64,000 bases of DNA, taken from the NCBI GenBank assembly GCA_001247695.2, contig LGRX02035013.1, positions 1 through 64,000 on the forward strand. Direction: 5' to 3'. This document shows, piece by piece, positions 1-10,945 of the stretch. Source of the stretch: Cymbomonas tetramitiformis. Its lineage: Eukaryota; Chlorophyta; Pyramimonadophyceae; Pyramimonadales; Pyramimonadaceae. The position numbers were made by a program, and so were the translations under genes. The notes beneath the pieces were generated by a model. The model worked only from the letters and a program-made list of their open reading frames with translations. It had not been told where the DNA came from and searched no databases. The first letter of the stretch is position 1. Each line of letters begins with the position of its first letter.

Positions 1-1110
1 TGCTGACGTGGTCCTGGCCCTCCAGGCCCTCTCTAGCCCCCATGTGCTAACGTGGCCCTGGCCCTCCAGGCTCTCTGCAGCCCCCATGTGCTGACATGGC
101 CCTGACCAGTCCGCCCCCATGTGCTGATGTGGCCGTTGCCAGTCCGCCCCCATGTGCTGACGTGGCCCTGGCCCTCCAGGCGCTCTGCATCCCCCATGTG
201 CTGATGTGGCCCTGGCCCTCCAGGCTCTCTGCAGCCCCCATGTGCTGACGGACCTGGCCCTCCGTGCCTCTTTAGCCCCCATGTGCTGACGTGGCCCTGG
301 CCCTCCAGGCCCTCTGCAGCCCCCATGTGCTGACGTGGCCCTGGCCAGTCCGCCCCCATGTGCTGACGTGGCCCTGGCCAGTCCGCCCACATGTGCTGAT
401 GTTGCCCTGGCCAGTCCGCCCACATGTGCTGACGTGGCCCTGGCCCTCCGGGCTCGCTGCGGCCCCCAGGGGCCGACGTGCCCTCCTGGCCAGTCCGCCC
501 CCATGTGCTGATGTGGCCCTGGCCAGTCTGCCCCCATGTGCTGACGTGGTCCTGGCCTCCAGGCTCTCTGCATCCGCCATGTGCTGACGTGGCACTGGCC
601 CTCCAGGCTCTCTGCATCCCCCATGTGCTGACGTGGCCCTGGCCCTCCAGACTCTCTGCATCCGCCATGTGCTGACGTGGCCCTGGCCCTCCAGGCTCTC
701 TCTAGCCACCATGTGATGACGTGGCCCTGGCCCTCCAGGCTCTCTCTAGCCACCATGTGCTGACGTGACCCTGGCCCTCCAGGCTCTCTGCAGCCGTCAT
801 GTGCTGACGTGGCCCTGGCCAGTCCGCCCCCATGTGCTGATGTGGCCCTGGCCAGTCCGCCTCCATGTGCTGACGTGGCCCTGGCCCTCCAGGCTCTCTG
901 CAGCCCCCATGTGCTGACGAGGCCCTGGCCAGTCCGCCCATGCTGACTGGCCCTCGGTGCCAGTCCGCTCCACGTGCTGACGTGGCCCCGTCTCCGGGCT
1001 CTCTGCATCCGCCATGTGCTGACGTGGCACTGGCCCTCCAGGCTCTCTGCAGCCCCCATGTGCTGACGTGGTCCTGGCCCTCCAGGCTCTCTGCAGCCGC
1101 GCTTCTCCGC
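1..1110. repeat. GC-rich minisatellite with interspersed 33-bp and 44-bp units
   Basis: The whole stretch is built from two related units that both begin with CATGTGCTGACGTGGCCCTG. One continues to GGCCAGTCCGCCCC (33 bp). The other continues through a CTCCAGG-CTCTCTGCAG segment (44 bp). They alternate irregularly, with point changes, and the array runs off the left edge of the window. Several reading frames on both strands stay open through it because of its composition. I regard these frames as by-products, since no unit series is uniform and no domain is recognisable. Confidence 0.93.
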
Positions 1111-1446
1111 GCTTCCGCGAGCCGCGCTCCTAGCTTGTGTGCGACACTGATGCTCGATACACATTTCGACGCTTGATGTGCCTGCTTCGACCCTGCTTGC
1201 GAGAAGAACTGCGCCCCCCTCCACCGCACCACATGACGCGCCTGCCTGTAGGCCTGTGGGCATGAACTTGTCGGCGCCGCAACATGTGTAAAGCTATCGC
1301 CATGTGGCGCAGGCATGAAGCTGTTGAAGGACTTGGAGCACGTCGATCTGTCGCCCTGGGCCATCTCTGGACTGCTCTTCTTCCTGTCCCCAGTGGCACT
1401 CGCATGGTACCCTTTGCAGAGTCTTTTCTGCCGCCCCCTTCCCCCT

Positions 1447-1535
1447 GTGCTCCGTGCTGGTGTGAGGGGTGCTCCGTGCTGGTGTGAGGGGTGCTCCGTG
1501 CTGGTGTGAGGGGTGCTCCGTGCTGGTGCGCAGGT
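1447..1535. repeat. 22-bp tandem repeat, about four copies
   Basis: The unit GTGCTCCGTGCTGGTGTGAGGG is repeated about four times head to tail, the last copy diverging into GTGCTGGTGCGCAGG. Nothing indicates a function. Confidence 0.9.
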
Positions 1536-3030
1536 TTCTGGTGTGGCATCGCAAACGTGGCGTCAGCATTACCAAAGAGGTACGCCGGTTACCAGAGGCG
1601 TGTCCTCGTGCCTCGTCGAAGCGTGGAAGCCGGCCCTCAGCGAGTGCTGTGACTGAATTTGTGTGTTTTCCAGGCAAGCACATTGGTGGGTAATATGACT
1701 CATGTGGCGTGTTTTCACGGCGTGGACGCTAACGGGCGATGCGACTGCAGTCTTGTTGTGTGAAGGCCGGTTGTGGTTGACGTGGCTGTACTTCCTTTTG
1801 GTGCGCCGGATCAGTCACAAGGGCAGTGTGAGCATCCATCTTTATGAATGCTCAGGGTCATTGTGGGTGGGTGCATTGTCTGAGTGGCTCAGGGCGCAAT
1901 CACCTCGGCGCCACCGAAGAATCGAAGTCTCCGCGACCTGCATACCGAGATGGTGGGAAACAAGGGAGTCTACGGCCTGGTGTACGGGAGCAAGGCGCGT
2001 CCCTGCCTGTTTCCAATGCTTTTCAGCACAGAGCTGAACCGGGATGGCCGCCTGGTGCTGGCGAATGAGGGAATTAAAGGGCTTGGGTGTTTCTACTTTT
2101 TCCCTGTGAGCATCTGTACTGCCCATTGCTGCAGAGCATGTTTTTGCATCTGCCAGCGGCGGCATGCCCCCGGAGGGAGGTCGCCCTGGTGAATTATACC
2201 CCAGTTGCGGCAAATGCGTCTGTGTGCCGTTTACGCATTTGCTTTGTAGCGCTGTGTGGCGCACGCACTCGGCTGCTGCTAATTCTGGGTGTGTAGCATT
2301 TGTTAATTACTTCGCGCTGTTCCTGAATGCTATTTTTGTTTGAAGCATGCTGTCAGTCTGATTCCGCTCTGTGTGCTTCGTCAAGCTACTTTGTATGTGT
2401 CGATCTTGGCCATAGTGAGAGATGCTTGATAGCAGCAAGCTCCGGGATGCAAATGTCTTGCAATGCGCCTTTGTCAGCGTTCGAAGGGCGTGTTTCAGAA
2501 ATGGATTTAGGGTCAGCCCCGTCCTAAGAAATATGATATGTTTGCAAAGGAAACAAGTGAACTGATGAGATGTGGACGTGTGGAGGGTGCAGCCTATACA
2601 CCAATTCACGTCCATGCATGCTGGCGATGATATGCCCTAAGCAACCGCCACACCATAGCAGCAGGCCGTTGCGATGCGCTGTGGAACTGGTCTGGGTCCC
2701 AGTGGGTTGCCCATCGTCGCTTGGGCTCGAGCTCATTTGCTGGTGCCAATATCTGCAGTGCACGCCACTGCATACATTATCGACCGCATAATGCTGCGCG
2801 ATCACAGTGCTAATAGTATGCGATATGCAAGTCATTGCATCACTCAGAATTTTGCAAAGTTCGATGTTTTTGTACTTTTTTTGCTGTGGCTTTTAAAACA
2901 GCATGTATAGGTTATGGTCAAATACCCCAGCTTGTAATCTGCTGTTGTAATCCATGTGCTGCTGACATTCTGCCGGTCATGATGATGATGCCACTTTATA
3001 CAATAAATACCAGCTGCTCGACATATAGGA
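1536..3030. other. No recognisable gene
   Basis: Several open frames of 60-110 codons occur on both strands (for example 1702-2037 and 1884-2192, plus strand). None shows a recognisable domain, biased composition or convincing splice partners. I see no RNA gene. Confidence 0.5.
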
Positions 3031-4665
3031 TTACAGGATGTGTGTGTATGCTTATCCTTGCGAATCCTTTGGCACCCCGTAGCCACAGGAGACTGCACTA
3101 TGTACCCTCGCCGGGGATCAAAGGATTCAGCACACACTTCGGGACACTCATCCGGATTCTCCGGAGCTCACTAGTGAAGAATGGGACCCCCTAAGCCTCG
3201 CTGAGCCACCCAAGCCCCTCTGCATCTGCACCACCAGCGCACTGCCGCCTTGTGCCTGAAGCCGGTCCATCCCTGCCCCCGATCTGCGCGAGCCATATCT
3301 CCACCACCAAGCCCACGCGCAAGACCACCCCTCTGCTCCCTGAGCCTCACTGGGCCACCTGAGCCCCTCTGCGGCTGTCCTGCCGGCGCACTGCTGCTGT
3401 GTCTCTGGAGCCGGCTCACCCCCGCCAATCGAGCCACCCCTCCACCACCAAGCCCACACCCCACATCACCCCGCTGCCGCCTACAGCCTGGTCTCAAGAG
3501 AGCTTGCCCACCCACGCCACGGCCAGAATGCCCAAGCGCTGTCCCAAGGGGCTGAGAATGATAAACTGGGCTGCCCTCATCCAAACTTGCGCATCCGCCA
3601 CCGACTTGCGCCTGTAGCCCTCTACCCCCCGCACCAACTCCCCGTGACTGGAGCCCTTGCGCTGATTGCCTTGCGAGGTGGCCGCGAACTTGAGCAATGC
3701 GCTCCACACTTGCGCTGTAACTGTCACGCCGCACTGTTCCTACTTGGGGTCCCATCCCCACAGTTGCCTGTGTGTCCCAAGCCCTCCCGGTGGCCGATAG
3801 TTCACCACCCGGTCGTCGCCTTCCCGACAGGATGTGTGTGTGTGTGTGTGTGTGCTTATCCTTGGACCGACTCCTTTGGCACCCCGTAGCCGCAGAAGAC
3901 CGGCTGCGCTATGTACCCACGCCGGGGATCAAAGGATTCAGCACACACTTCGGGACAATTATCCGGATTCTCCGGAGCTCACTAGTGAAGAATGGGACCC
4001 CCTAAGCCTCACTGAGGCACCCGAGCCCCTCTGCATCCGCACCGCCGGCGCACTGCTGCCTGTTGCCTGAAGCTGGCTCATTCCTGCCCCCCAAGTTGCG
4101 CAAGCCATCTCTTCACCACCAAGCCTACGCGCAGGACCATCCCTCTGCTCCCTGAGCCCCACTGCGCCACCTTGAGCCCCTCTGCGACTGCCCTGCCGGC
4201 GCACTGCTGCTGTGTCTCCGAAGCCGGCTCACCTCCGCCACTTGAGCCACCTCTTCACCACCAAGCCCACATTCGGTACCACCCCGCTGCCCCCTACACG
4301 CCCCAGAGCCTGGTCTCAAGAGAGCTTGCCCATCACCCACGCCACGGCCAGAACCCTCAAGGGCTGTCCCAAGGGGCTGAGAATGATAAACTGGGCCGCT
4401 CTCATCTGAGCCTGCGCACCCGCCACCAACTTCCGCCTGTAGCCCGCTACCCCCAGCACCAACTCCACATGACTGAAGCCCTTGTTGTGATTGCCTTGTG
4501 AGGAAGCTGCGAACTTGAGCAATGCGCTCCACACTTGCCCTCCAACTGTCGTGCCGCACTGTTCCTATGTGGGGTCCCATCCCCACAGTTGCCTGTGTGT
4601 CCCAAGCCCTCCCGGTGGCGGATAGTTCACCATCCGGTCGTCGCCTTCCCGACAGCTGCTCACTG
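3030..4665. repeat. Direct tandem duplication, unit about 810 bp
   Basis: Two diverged copies lie side by side, 3030-3835 and 3836-4665. Each starts at a GTGTGT run followed by GCTTATCCTTG, passes through a shared block containing GGGGATCAAAGGATTCAGCA, and ends with CCGGTCGTCGCCTTCCCGACAG. Copy 2 has an expanded GT run at its start (3832-3853). A minus-strand frame of 150-200 codons is open in both copies (3171-3761 and 4125-4586) and a second minus frame is also conserved (3494-3727 and 4316-4534), but neither resembles a protein I know. The unit may be part of a larger dispersed repeat. Confidence 0.85.
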
Positions 4666-6829
4666 TTAGTTCCGGCACGGCCAGCAACCTCGCCCCGCGG
4701 GCACGGAAGCTGATGAGATGCTGCCGTGCAACCTGTTGTAAGTGGTCATCGCTGCCGGGATGGGTCCCCGGGCTCTGAGGGGTGTGTGTGCGTGTGTGTA
4801 CGTTTTACATTTCCCCCTTAATCATCCACGCCGCCAAGCAATGCTTGCTATGCACCAGTGTCAGCCGGGGGCATATTACCAGAACGTATGCTGACTCCGC
4901 ATTACCCAGGTGATCGGGTATGTCACGGGTGTCGTGTGTCCCGTAGGGAGCATCACTATGGTGCCCACATTTATTTAGTCCTTTCCCAACATATTTCCGT
5001 GCCGGCGGTAGGTGGCATTCTTCTTGGGTCCCCAAGACAGCCCTTTGTACTTCGGTAGTGACCCGCCTGTGAGGACGAGTCCTTGCTGAGACTTCACTGC
5101 AGCTAGATTCCCCCTGCATCTTTGCCTTGCCTGGGCTTGAACACCGACATGTTGGGTCATATCAGACGCAATACGCGTTTATTCGCAGGGCCTCGTAATA
5201 TACGTTTAAACGCACGCTTATTTGTTGATTTGGGGCTACAGTCTTACGCGATTAACCGGGCCTCACGTGGGGGAGCACGTGACATCAGACGAACGATTCG
5301 GTCTACTGCGGCATAGTAGAACTGCGACTTCTACTATGTGTCGCAGAAGTACTGCGACATAGTTTCGCGATGATGCATAGCACAACTTCTTCTAAGTCAT
5401 AATAAATACTTCAACTACATAGTGCACTGTACAACTTTTAAATCGGAATACTTAAACTATACGGCGAATAGTGTGCGCAATATAATAGTGCAATGCTGTA
5501 TACTTAGGTGTATCGGGCAATCAATGCACACATCAAGGTCGTACAAGTTACTGGGGGTCAATCGAATGATAAAAAGGACAGACCAATTTTTTCATATATA
5601 TATAGGTTGGTTAGCGTGTTATAACCATGTTGCGCATTTCGGGAATCAGAATGGCCATGTTACGCGAAAGCGAGCATGATTAATAATGGGCTCATTCTGC
5701 TCCCATCAATACTCAACGACACTTAATCACGAGCAACTTAACTCCCAGCTATCGAGTTATATTATAGAAAATGCCACATTCGATTGACGACCCCTGGTAT
5801 AACGCATACCTTAACATACCCGAGCTTATCAAACAATCAATGTACACATACCTAAGTTTGATAGGGTACCCAGACTTCAGGAAAACGCAATTATTCGTAG
5901 GGCTTCCAAATACGAGTAAACGTGCGATTATTGTTCGCAGGCGATTTTTTTGCTGAATACGACAAAGCTATCAACATGGGATATTACCGCTTCCACGACT
6001 CCGTTGGGATGAATGTGTACTGGGCACTTCGTGGATATCGTGAAAGTTACGGTAAATTTGCGGCAAAACGTCCAATCTTATTTTAAAAGTTTATTGAACG
6101 GGAAAATATCGTCAATGCGCCCCATTATGATGTAAGGTTCGTAATTTTGCAATGGTTAAAATCGCTGAAATTGCATATATAGGGCATTGTGTTCGATTTT
6201 CAACCTAAAATACCCGATTAAGCTTAAAATTCCACAAAGTGGACACACAACATCAAAAATCAAAATTTCCATACTCTAAAATGGTCGGTAAGGATGCTAA
6301 CGGAATGTGGCCATGCTTCAATTCGCCCATTACGTATACAAACAGTCGAATTCTCTCCATCTGAGTCGCGGAATCGGTCATATTTCCATATAACGGATCT
6401 GCAGTGCAAATGGTCACACACGGAATGAGCGGACATCATTCCCGCCAGGTGCGCTCACAACCTTTTAGTAAGATCGGAAAGCTGGATCTACCGGTGCACC
6501 TTGAAACATAGTGATGTCCTGAAGGGCAGGTGAGTTGGTATAGGGACGCTCGACATTTAGTGTGGTGCTAGGAGCTCCCACGTTACGTGATTTTTAAGTG
6601 ATTTTTAAGTACTTGTTTTGTGTGCGTTCTCTGCCTTTAGGCTAGCTAGTTCGAAAAATGCGCTTTCGAATTGAATTCTTCGATAGAATTTTACAGGTGT
6701 GTGTGCCTGTTTGCATGTTTTTACTGGATTGTGAAAAACTGGGCCTTTTTAGCTTCTACAAAGGCCCAGCCTAGGTTCCAGTGTCGCAACTCAAAATTGC
6801 ATAACAACCGCCCCATGGCTCTTGGCGAG
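4666..6829. other. AT-rich spacer, no gene seen
   Basis: Composition drops from GC-rich to AT-rich near 5.1 kb. A short GT-rich run lies at 4780-4803. A perfect 10-bp inverted repeat (CATAGTAGAA / TTCTACTATG, 7-nt loop) lies near 5310-5340, followed by a second partial copy. Only short frames are present and none is recognisable. Confidence 0.5.
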
Positions 6830-6830
6830 G

Positions 6831-6850
6831 AGGCGGGATATAAATATCCG
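6831..6850 (+). promoter_or_regulatory. TATA-like promoter element
   Basis: GGCGGGATATAAATATCC sits in a short GC-rich island within AT-rich DNA. It precedes a GTATGT splice-donor-like site at about 6920 and the hairpin block at 7.05-7.16 kb. The TATA-like core is seen directly; its role as a promoter for a non-coding or unrecognised transcript is inference. Confidence 0.3.
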
Positions 6851-7047
6851 ACGCGCCGATCCCAGTTACCAACCCAATTGCTTTTGGGCTCTGGTGGTGT
6901 GGAAACACTGGGAATCTAAGGTATGTGTCTATGCTTTCCGTAGCATGTCTTTTGCAGTCATTGCTACTACAGTTAGTAGCAGTGCAAGTTGTAGCGCGAT
7001 TTGCACTTGCATAAATAGTATCGTGATATTAATAGGTGCTTGTAGCT

Positions 7048-7163
7048 TTTAAGGTCCGACGATGCGGACTGTGTTTTAGATAGACAGTTCGCTCAAATGA
7101 GGCTGGGAGTGCGTTAGCCTTCGGCACGCCCTGGGGTGAAACCCAACCCAGCCAATTTAAGGT
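7048..7163 (+). ncRNA. Candidate structured RNA block (strand inferred)
   Basis: Four stems sit within about 100 nt. GTCCG (7054-7058) pairs with CGGAC (7065-7069). GGCTGGG (7101-7107) pairs with CCCAGCC (7147-7153). The outer stem encloses two hairpins: GCGT..GCC-TTC-GGC-ACGC (7111-7129) and GGGT-GAA-ACCC (7134-7144). Together the last three form a three-way-junction shape. The block is bounded by the 8-bp direct repeat TTTAAGGT at 7048-7055 and 7156-7163, which could be splice-like junctions or a target duplication. It matches no snRNA, SRP, RNase P or riboswitch signature I know. The hairpins also form on the opposite strand, so the strand is inferred from the upstream TATA-like element. 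Confidence 0.35.
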
Positions 7164-7855
7164 ACGCTCTTGTCCTTGTTTGAGTTTTTATTGCATCGCA
7201 CTTGGTTTAGTCTTTCTTTTAATTAAGAGAGTCGGGTGTGTGTCGGAATAGTGACGGCAGGGGGCTTTTCACTCGTTCAACGAATCGATGAGGGATGGCC
7301 TTGCACAGTCAACACAGGTATATGCCTCGTGACAAGTTGCTCGTGAGAATAGTATGCAATTATGATTTTGCTAGACTCGTTTGCACTTGAATAAACTTGC
7401 TTTCAATTGTCCTGTCGGCACAATTTGCTAGTTAGTATTTCTTGCACAGTCACACGATTTTAGATTTTAATAAGAATCGTGTAAGGCATCAAACTGCATC
7501 TGTTCTTCACAAATAAACCTGAATGCCTAGGACAGCAGCATCGCTCCTTGCCTTCACTGTAGGTAGAACCTAGAGTTCCTCGGTCTAATTCTGAGATTCA
7601 GTGGGGAGGACACTGTTATTGTGCAATCCTTTGTGCCTGAACCAGCTCGCTGTGGAACCATTGCGATTGAACTGCTGGGTAATAGTTAGGCGAACTGGGC
7701 CGGATTCCCTTCTTTAGGTAAAATCCTACCCCACTTAGAGTGGTGGTTTGTTTTATATTTCTTTTATTTTCTTTTTATCAAACTGTTTTGTTTTACTGTA
7801 TAGACTTATTTTAGCTATTGAGTTTTAGTATTCTATTACCAATATTCACAACCAT
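7164..7855. other. AT-rich spacer with splice-like motifs, no ORF
   Basis: No open frame of note. Short GC-richer islands (around 7225-7310 and 7530-7740) are bounded by AG/GTA-like sites and may be non-coding exons of a transcript starting near 6.85 kb. This is speculative. Confidence 0.25.
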
Positions 7856-7857
7856 TC

Positions 7858-8040
7858 AAGTGAACTGTTTTCATATTGCATTTGACAACTGCAAGCTCGG
7901 TTTTCATATAAGCTGTTTGCATATTTTATTTGGTCGGTGCAAGCTCGGCTTTCAGTTGAGTTGTTTGCATTGTATGTTTGACAGTGCAAGCTCAGCTTTC
8001 AATTGAGCTGACTGCATAATTTAGTTGACAGCTACAATCT
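7858..8040. repeat. Imperfect tandem repeat of about 60-65 bp, three copies
   Basis: Each copy contains a TGCAAGCTCGG-type core followed by TTTCA and a TTGCAT segment, for example near 7890, 7938 and 7985. The copies are diverged and AT-rich. Confidence 0.6.
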
Positions 8041-8245
8041 CTTTGTATGAAAGTGATCGCAAGTTGTATGTCTGCCCGGTTATCCCTTGGCAGTCCGCGC
8101 TGCCATTTTGCCACGACCTCGCTCGGTAAAAAAACTTTTCCCGGATTTTTTATGTGTCGTGCTCGGAGCTCATAGGTTACAATGGTTTCTTTTTACACAT
8201 AATACTTTGTCATGTTTACACGGTGGGAATGTGTCGTATGAAAGC

Positions 8246-8620
8246 TTTAAAACACGGGAGCAATCCTGTGAGAATTCTTTTATTTAGCACAGGTATCAAA
8301 ATATTACACCTCCTTTGTGGCGTTGCAAAAACGAACTCCCTTGGCCGCACATTGGTGACTGCGCCATTGAAGGAACCATTGTGGTCACGCTTTCAACTCT
8401 TGTAGAAGAAGGCGCCTGCACCCTTGGTCGGTGGGTTTGTTTGAAGCGCCCTTGATCCGCGAGCAGCAAGGTATTGGCCGTGTTGTAATGTATGGCATAT
8501 TGGGTTTGAGTAGGTCTGACACTCTTGTGGCTGTGACCACTTGTTTCCCGTTGCGCCACAAAGAGGTGTAATATTTTGATGCAAAAATATTTTTCCACAT
8601 ATGTGCTCCCGTGTTTTAGA
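8246..8620. mobile_element. Fold-back (long inverted repeat) element, non-autonomous
   Basis: The left arm (8246-8322) and right arm (8554-8620) are inverted copies. Both carry TAAAACACGGGAGCA at the outer end and CAAAATATTACACCTC followed by TTTGTGGCG at the inner end. The middle of each arm differs in length. The spacer of about 230 bp has no coding capacity. I do not see a clear target-site duplication, so assignment to a transposon class is open. Confidence 0.6.
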
Positions 8621-8904
8621 TCTTTTAGGATATGTGTGATTACTATAAAAGTATGGTATGGTACTGCGCACTTTCTGGTCTTACATAAGATCAAGATAAG
8701 CATGCTATTTTTCACTATGTTCTTTGAGGTTTTGGAACCAAGCTATTCTCACACTGCATGGGGTGTTGGGCATGGTAATGCGGGAACTTCAAAGGAGCGG
8801 GAATGTGAAGAACGAACGTGCATTAAGGTAATTGTATTCACTCTCATAACCTCACAACCCACACTCCGGACCACTCACTAAAAATTCATTACTCACTCTA
8901 TTAC

Positions 8905-9130
8905 GCATTCGCTCAACTCAACTCAACTCAGCTCAGCTTATCTCAGCTCAGCGCTTAGCGCCAAACTCAGCGCCAACGCGCAACGCCAACGCGTTTGAGT
9001 TGAGAGCTTAGCTTTTGAGCTCATATCAGCTAAGCGTGTCAGCTTTGCTCACGTCAGCGTGTCAACTCAACTCAACTCAACTAAGCTTGGCTCAGCTTGG
9101 CTCGGCTTTGCGCAGCTTTGCGCAGCTTTG
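8905..9130. repeat. CTCAA/CTCAG pentanucleotide-type repeat, left block
   Basis: Degenerate repeats of CTCAA, CTCAG and GCTTAG run through this stretch. The same sequence type resumes at 10.35-10.79 kb. The 210-bp satellite and a MITE therefore lie inside what was probably one array. Confidence 0.75.
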
Positions 9131-9995
9131 CAAGGCTCACAAATATCTCACACATATATATGTATCCGTGCGTGAGATACAGTATTCAAGGCACACACAT
9201 ACCCCACCCAGATATGTGTATCTGGTTGTGGAGTATGCAAGGCTCACGCATATCTGACTCACTGAGACATATGTATCTGTGAGTGGGGTATTCAAGGCAC
9301 ACACATACCCCACAAAGATATGTGTATATGGTGGTGGGGTATATGCAAGGCTCACACATATCTCACACAGATATATGTATCCGTGCGTGAGATATTCAAG
9401 GCGCACACATACCCCACACAGACATGTGTATCTGGTTGTGGGGTATGCAAGGCTCACGCATATCTGACTCACTGAGTCATATGTATTGGTGAGTGGGGTA
9501 TTCAAGGCACACACATACCCCACAAAGATATGTGTATATGGTTGTGGGGTATCTGCAAGGCTCACACATGTCTCACACAGATATATGTATCCGTGCGTGA
9601 GATATTCAAGGCACACACATACCCCACACAGATACGTGTATCTGGTTGTGGGGCATGCAAGGCTCACGCATATCTGACTCACTGAGACATATGTATTTGT
9701 GAGTGGGGTATTCAAGGCACACACATACCCCACAAAGATATGTGTATATGGTTGCGGGGTATATGCAAGGCTCACACATATCTCACACAGATATATGTAT
9801 CCGTGCGTGAGATATTCAAGGCACACACATACCCCACACAGATATGTGTATCTGGTTGTGGGGTATGCAAGGCTCACGCATATCTTGCTCACTGAGACAT
9901 AATTATGTATCTGTGAGCGGGGTATTCAAGGCACACACATACCCCACACAGATATGTGTATGTGGTTGTGGGGTATATGCAAGGCTCACATATAT
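9131..9995. repeat. 210-bp satellite, about four copies, with ~105-bp half units
   Basis: The landmark CCGTGCGTGA recurs at 9166, 9381, 9591 and 9801. Each unit contains two related halves built from ATTCAAGGC-ACACACATACCCCACA and a GGGGTATGCAAGGCTCAC-type segment. Because the half units are internally similar, long frames stay open on both strands (for example 9137-9892, minus). I regard these as satellite artefacts. Confidence 0.9.
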
Positions 9996-10048
9996 CGATC
10001 TCGCAGATATATATATATATATATATGTATATGTGTGTGTCGGCTCAA
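9996..10048. repeat. (TA)n and (TG)n microsatellite
   Basis: A TA run followed by a TG run lies directly before the MITE target duplication. Confidence 0.8.
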
Positions 10049-10056
10049 CTCGGTTT

Positions 10057-10337
10057 CAGGGTAGATATCTTCCGCGGAGGTGACTCGGCCCGCATTGGGA
10101 ATTTACTTCGGCCACATTTCGGCCCGTCTCGGCCCGAACCCAAAATTGCCCGCCGCAGGCGCAAAATTTTAATTTTAAGTATGATAATTTGTCAAAAATC
10201 GATAAAATTTTGGAAATTTATCGATTTTCCCCTCAATGCGACTCGGCCCATCCGCAACTTTTCCTTCGGCCCGCCTTCGGCCCGGGCCTCCGTGACACGG
10301 CCCCGGGCCGGCCAATCCCAGGAAGATATCTTCCCTG
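10057..10337. mobile_element. hAT-type MITE, copy 1 (281 bp)
   Basis: The element begins CAGGGTAGATATCTTCC and ends GGAAGATATCTTCCCTG, giving 17-bp terminal inverted repeats with one mismatch. It is flanked by a perfect 8-bp direct repeat, CTCGGTTT (10049-10056 and 10338-10345). An 8-bp target duplication with ends of the form CAGGG is the known signature of hAT-superfamily transposons. The interior is GGCCCG-rich at both ends around an AT-rich core and encodes nothing, so the element must depend on a transposase made elsewhere. A second copy in opposite orientation lies at 37217-37507. Confidence 0.9.
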
Positions 10338-10345
10338 CTCGGTTT

Positions 10346-10795
10346 GTTAGCTCCGCTTAGTTTAGCTTGTTAGCTCATATCAGCTCAGCGTGTCAGCTTT
10401 GCTCCTGTCAGCGTGTCAACTAAGCTCAACTTAGCTCAACTTAGCTCAACTCAACTAAGCTCTGCTCAACTCGACTCAGCTTTGCCCAACTTTGCTGTTT
10501 GCTTTGCTTTGCTTCTCAGTTGAGCTCAGCATGTCAGCTTAGGACAGTTCAGCTCAGCTTAGGACAGCTCAGCTCAGCTTGTCAGCTCAACTCAGCTTAT
10601 TGTCAGCTCAGCTCATCTTGTCAGCTCTCAGCTTGTCAGCTCAGCTCAGCAGCTTGTCAGCTCAACCCAGCGTTTTAGCTCAGCTCAGCTCATTAGCTCA
10701 GCTCAGCTCAGCTCGGCTCGGCTCAGCTCGGCTCAGCTCAGCTCAACTTGTCAGCTTAGCTTGTTAGCTCAACTCAGCTCCGCTGCGCTCACGCT
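10346..10795. repeat. CTCAG/CTCAA pentanucleotide-type repeat, right block
   Basis: Degenerate CTCAGCT, CTCAACT and TTGTCAGCT motifs continue the array interrupted by the satellite and the MITE. The plus-strand frame at 10579-10767 is repeat-encoded and not a credible gene. Confidence 0.8.
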
Positions 10796-10945
10796 TATTC
10801 ACGCGACCTCTCACTCCGCCACTTAACAACTCAAGAACTCAACCACTCAACCACGTGTATGTCGGTTACGTTGCCGTCATTAACAACCAATCCCCCAAAT
10901 TGCCACCTACTGTGTGTTGAGCTATACTACGATTCGTTCCTCAGG

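Noticed and set aside
33..1364. ORFs with STWGxxxxxGxGH-type repeats on the minus strand
   Set aside because: Products of the 33/44-bp minisatellite; alternative frames are equally open.
9137..9892. 251-codon minus-strand ORF with CVSLAYPTTRYTYLCG repeats
   Set aside because: Wholly encoded by the 210-bp satellite; it starts and stops with the array.
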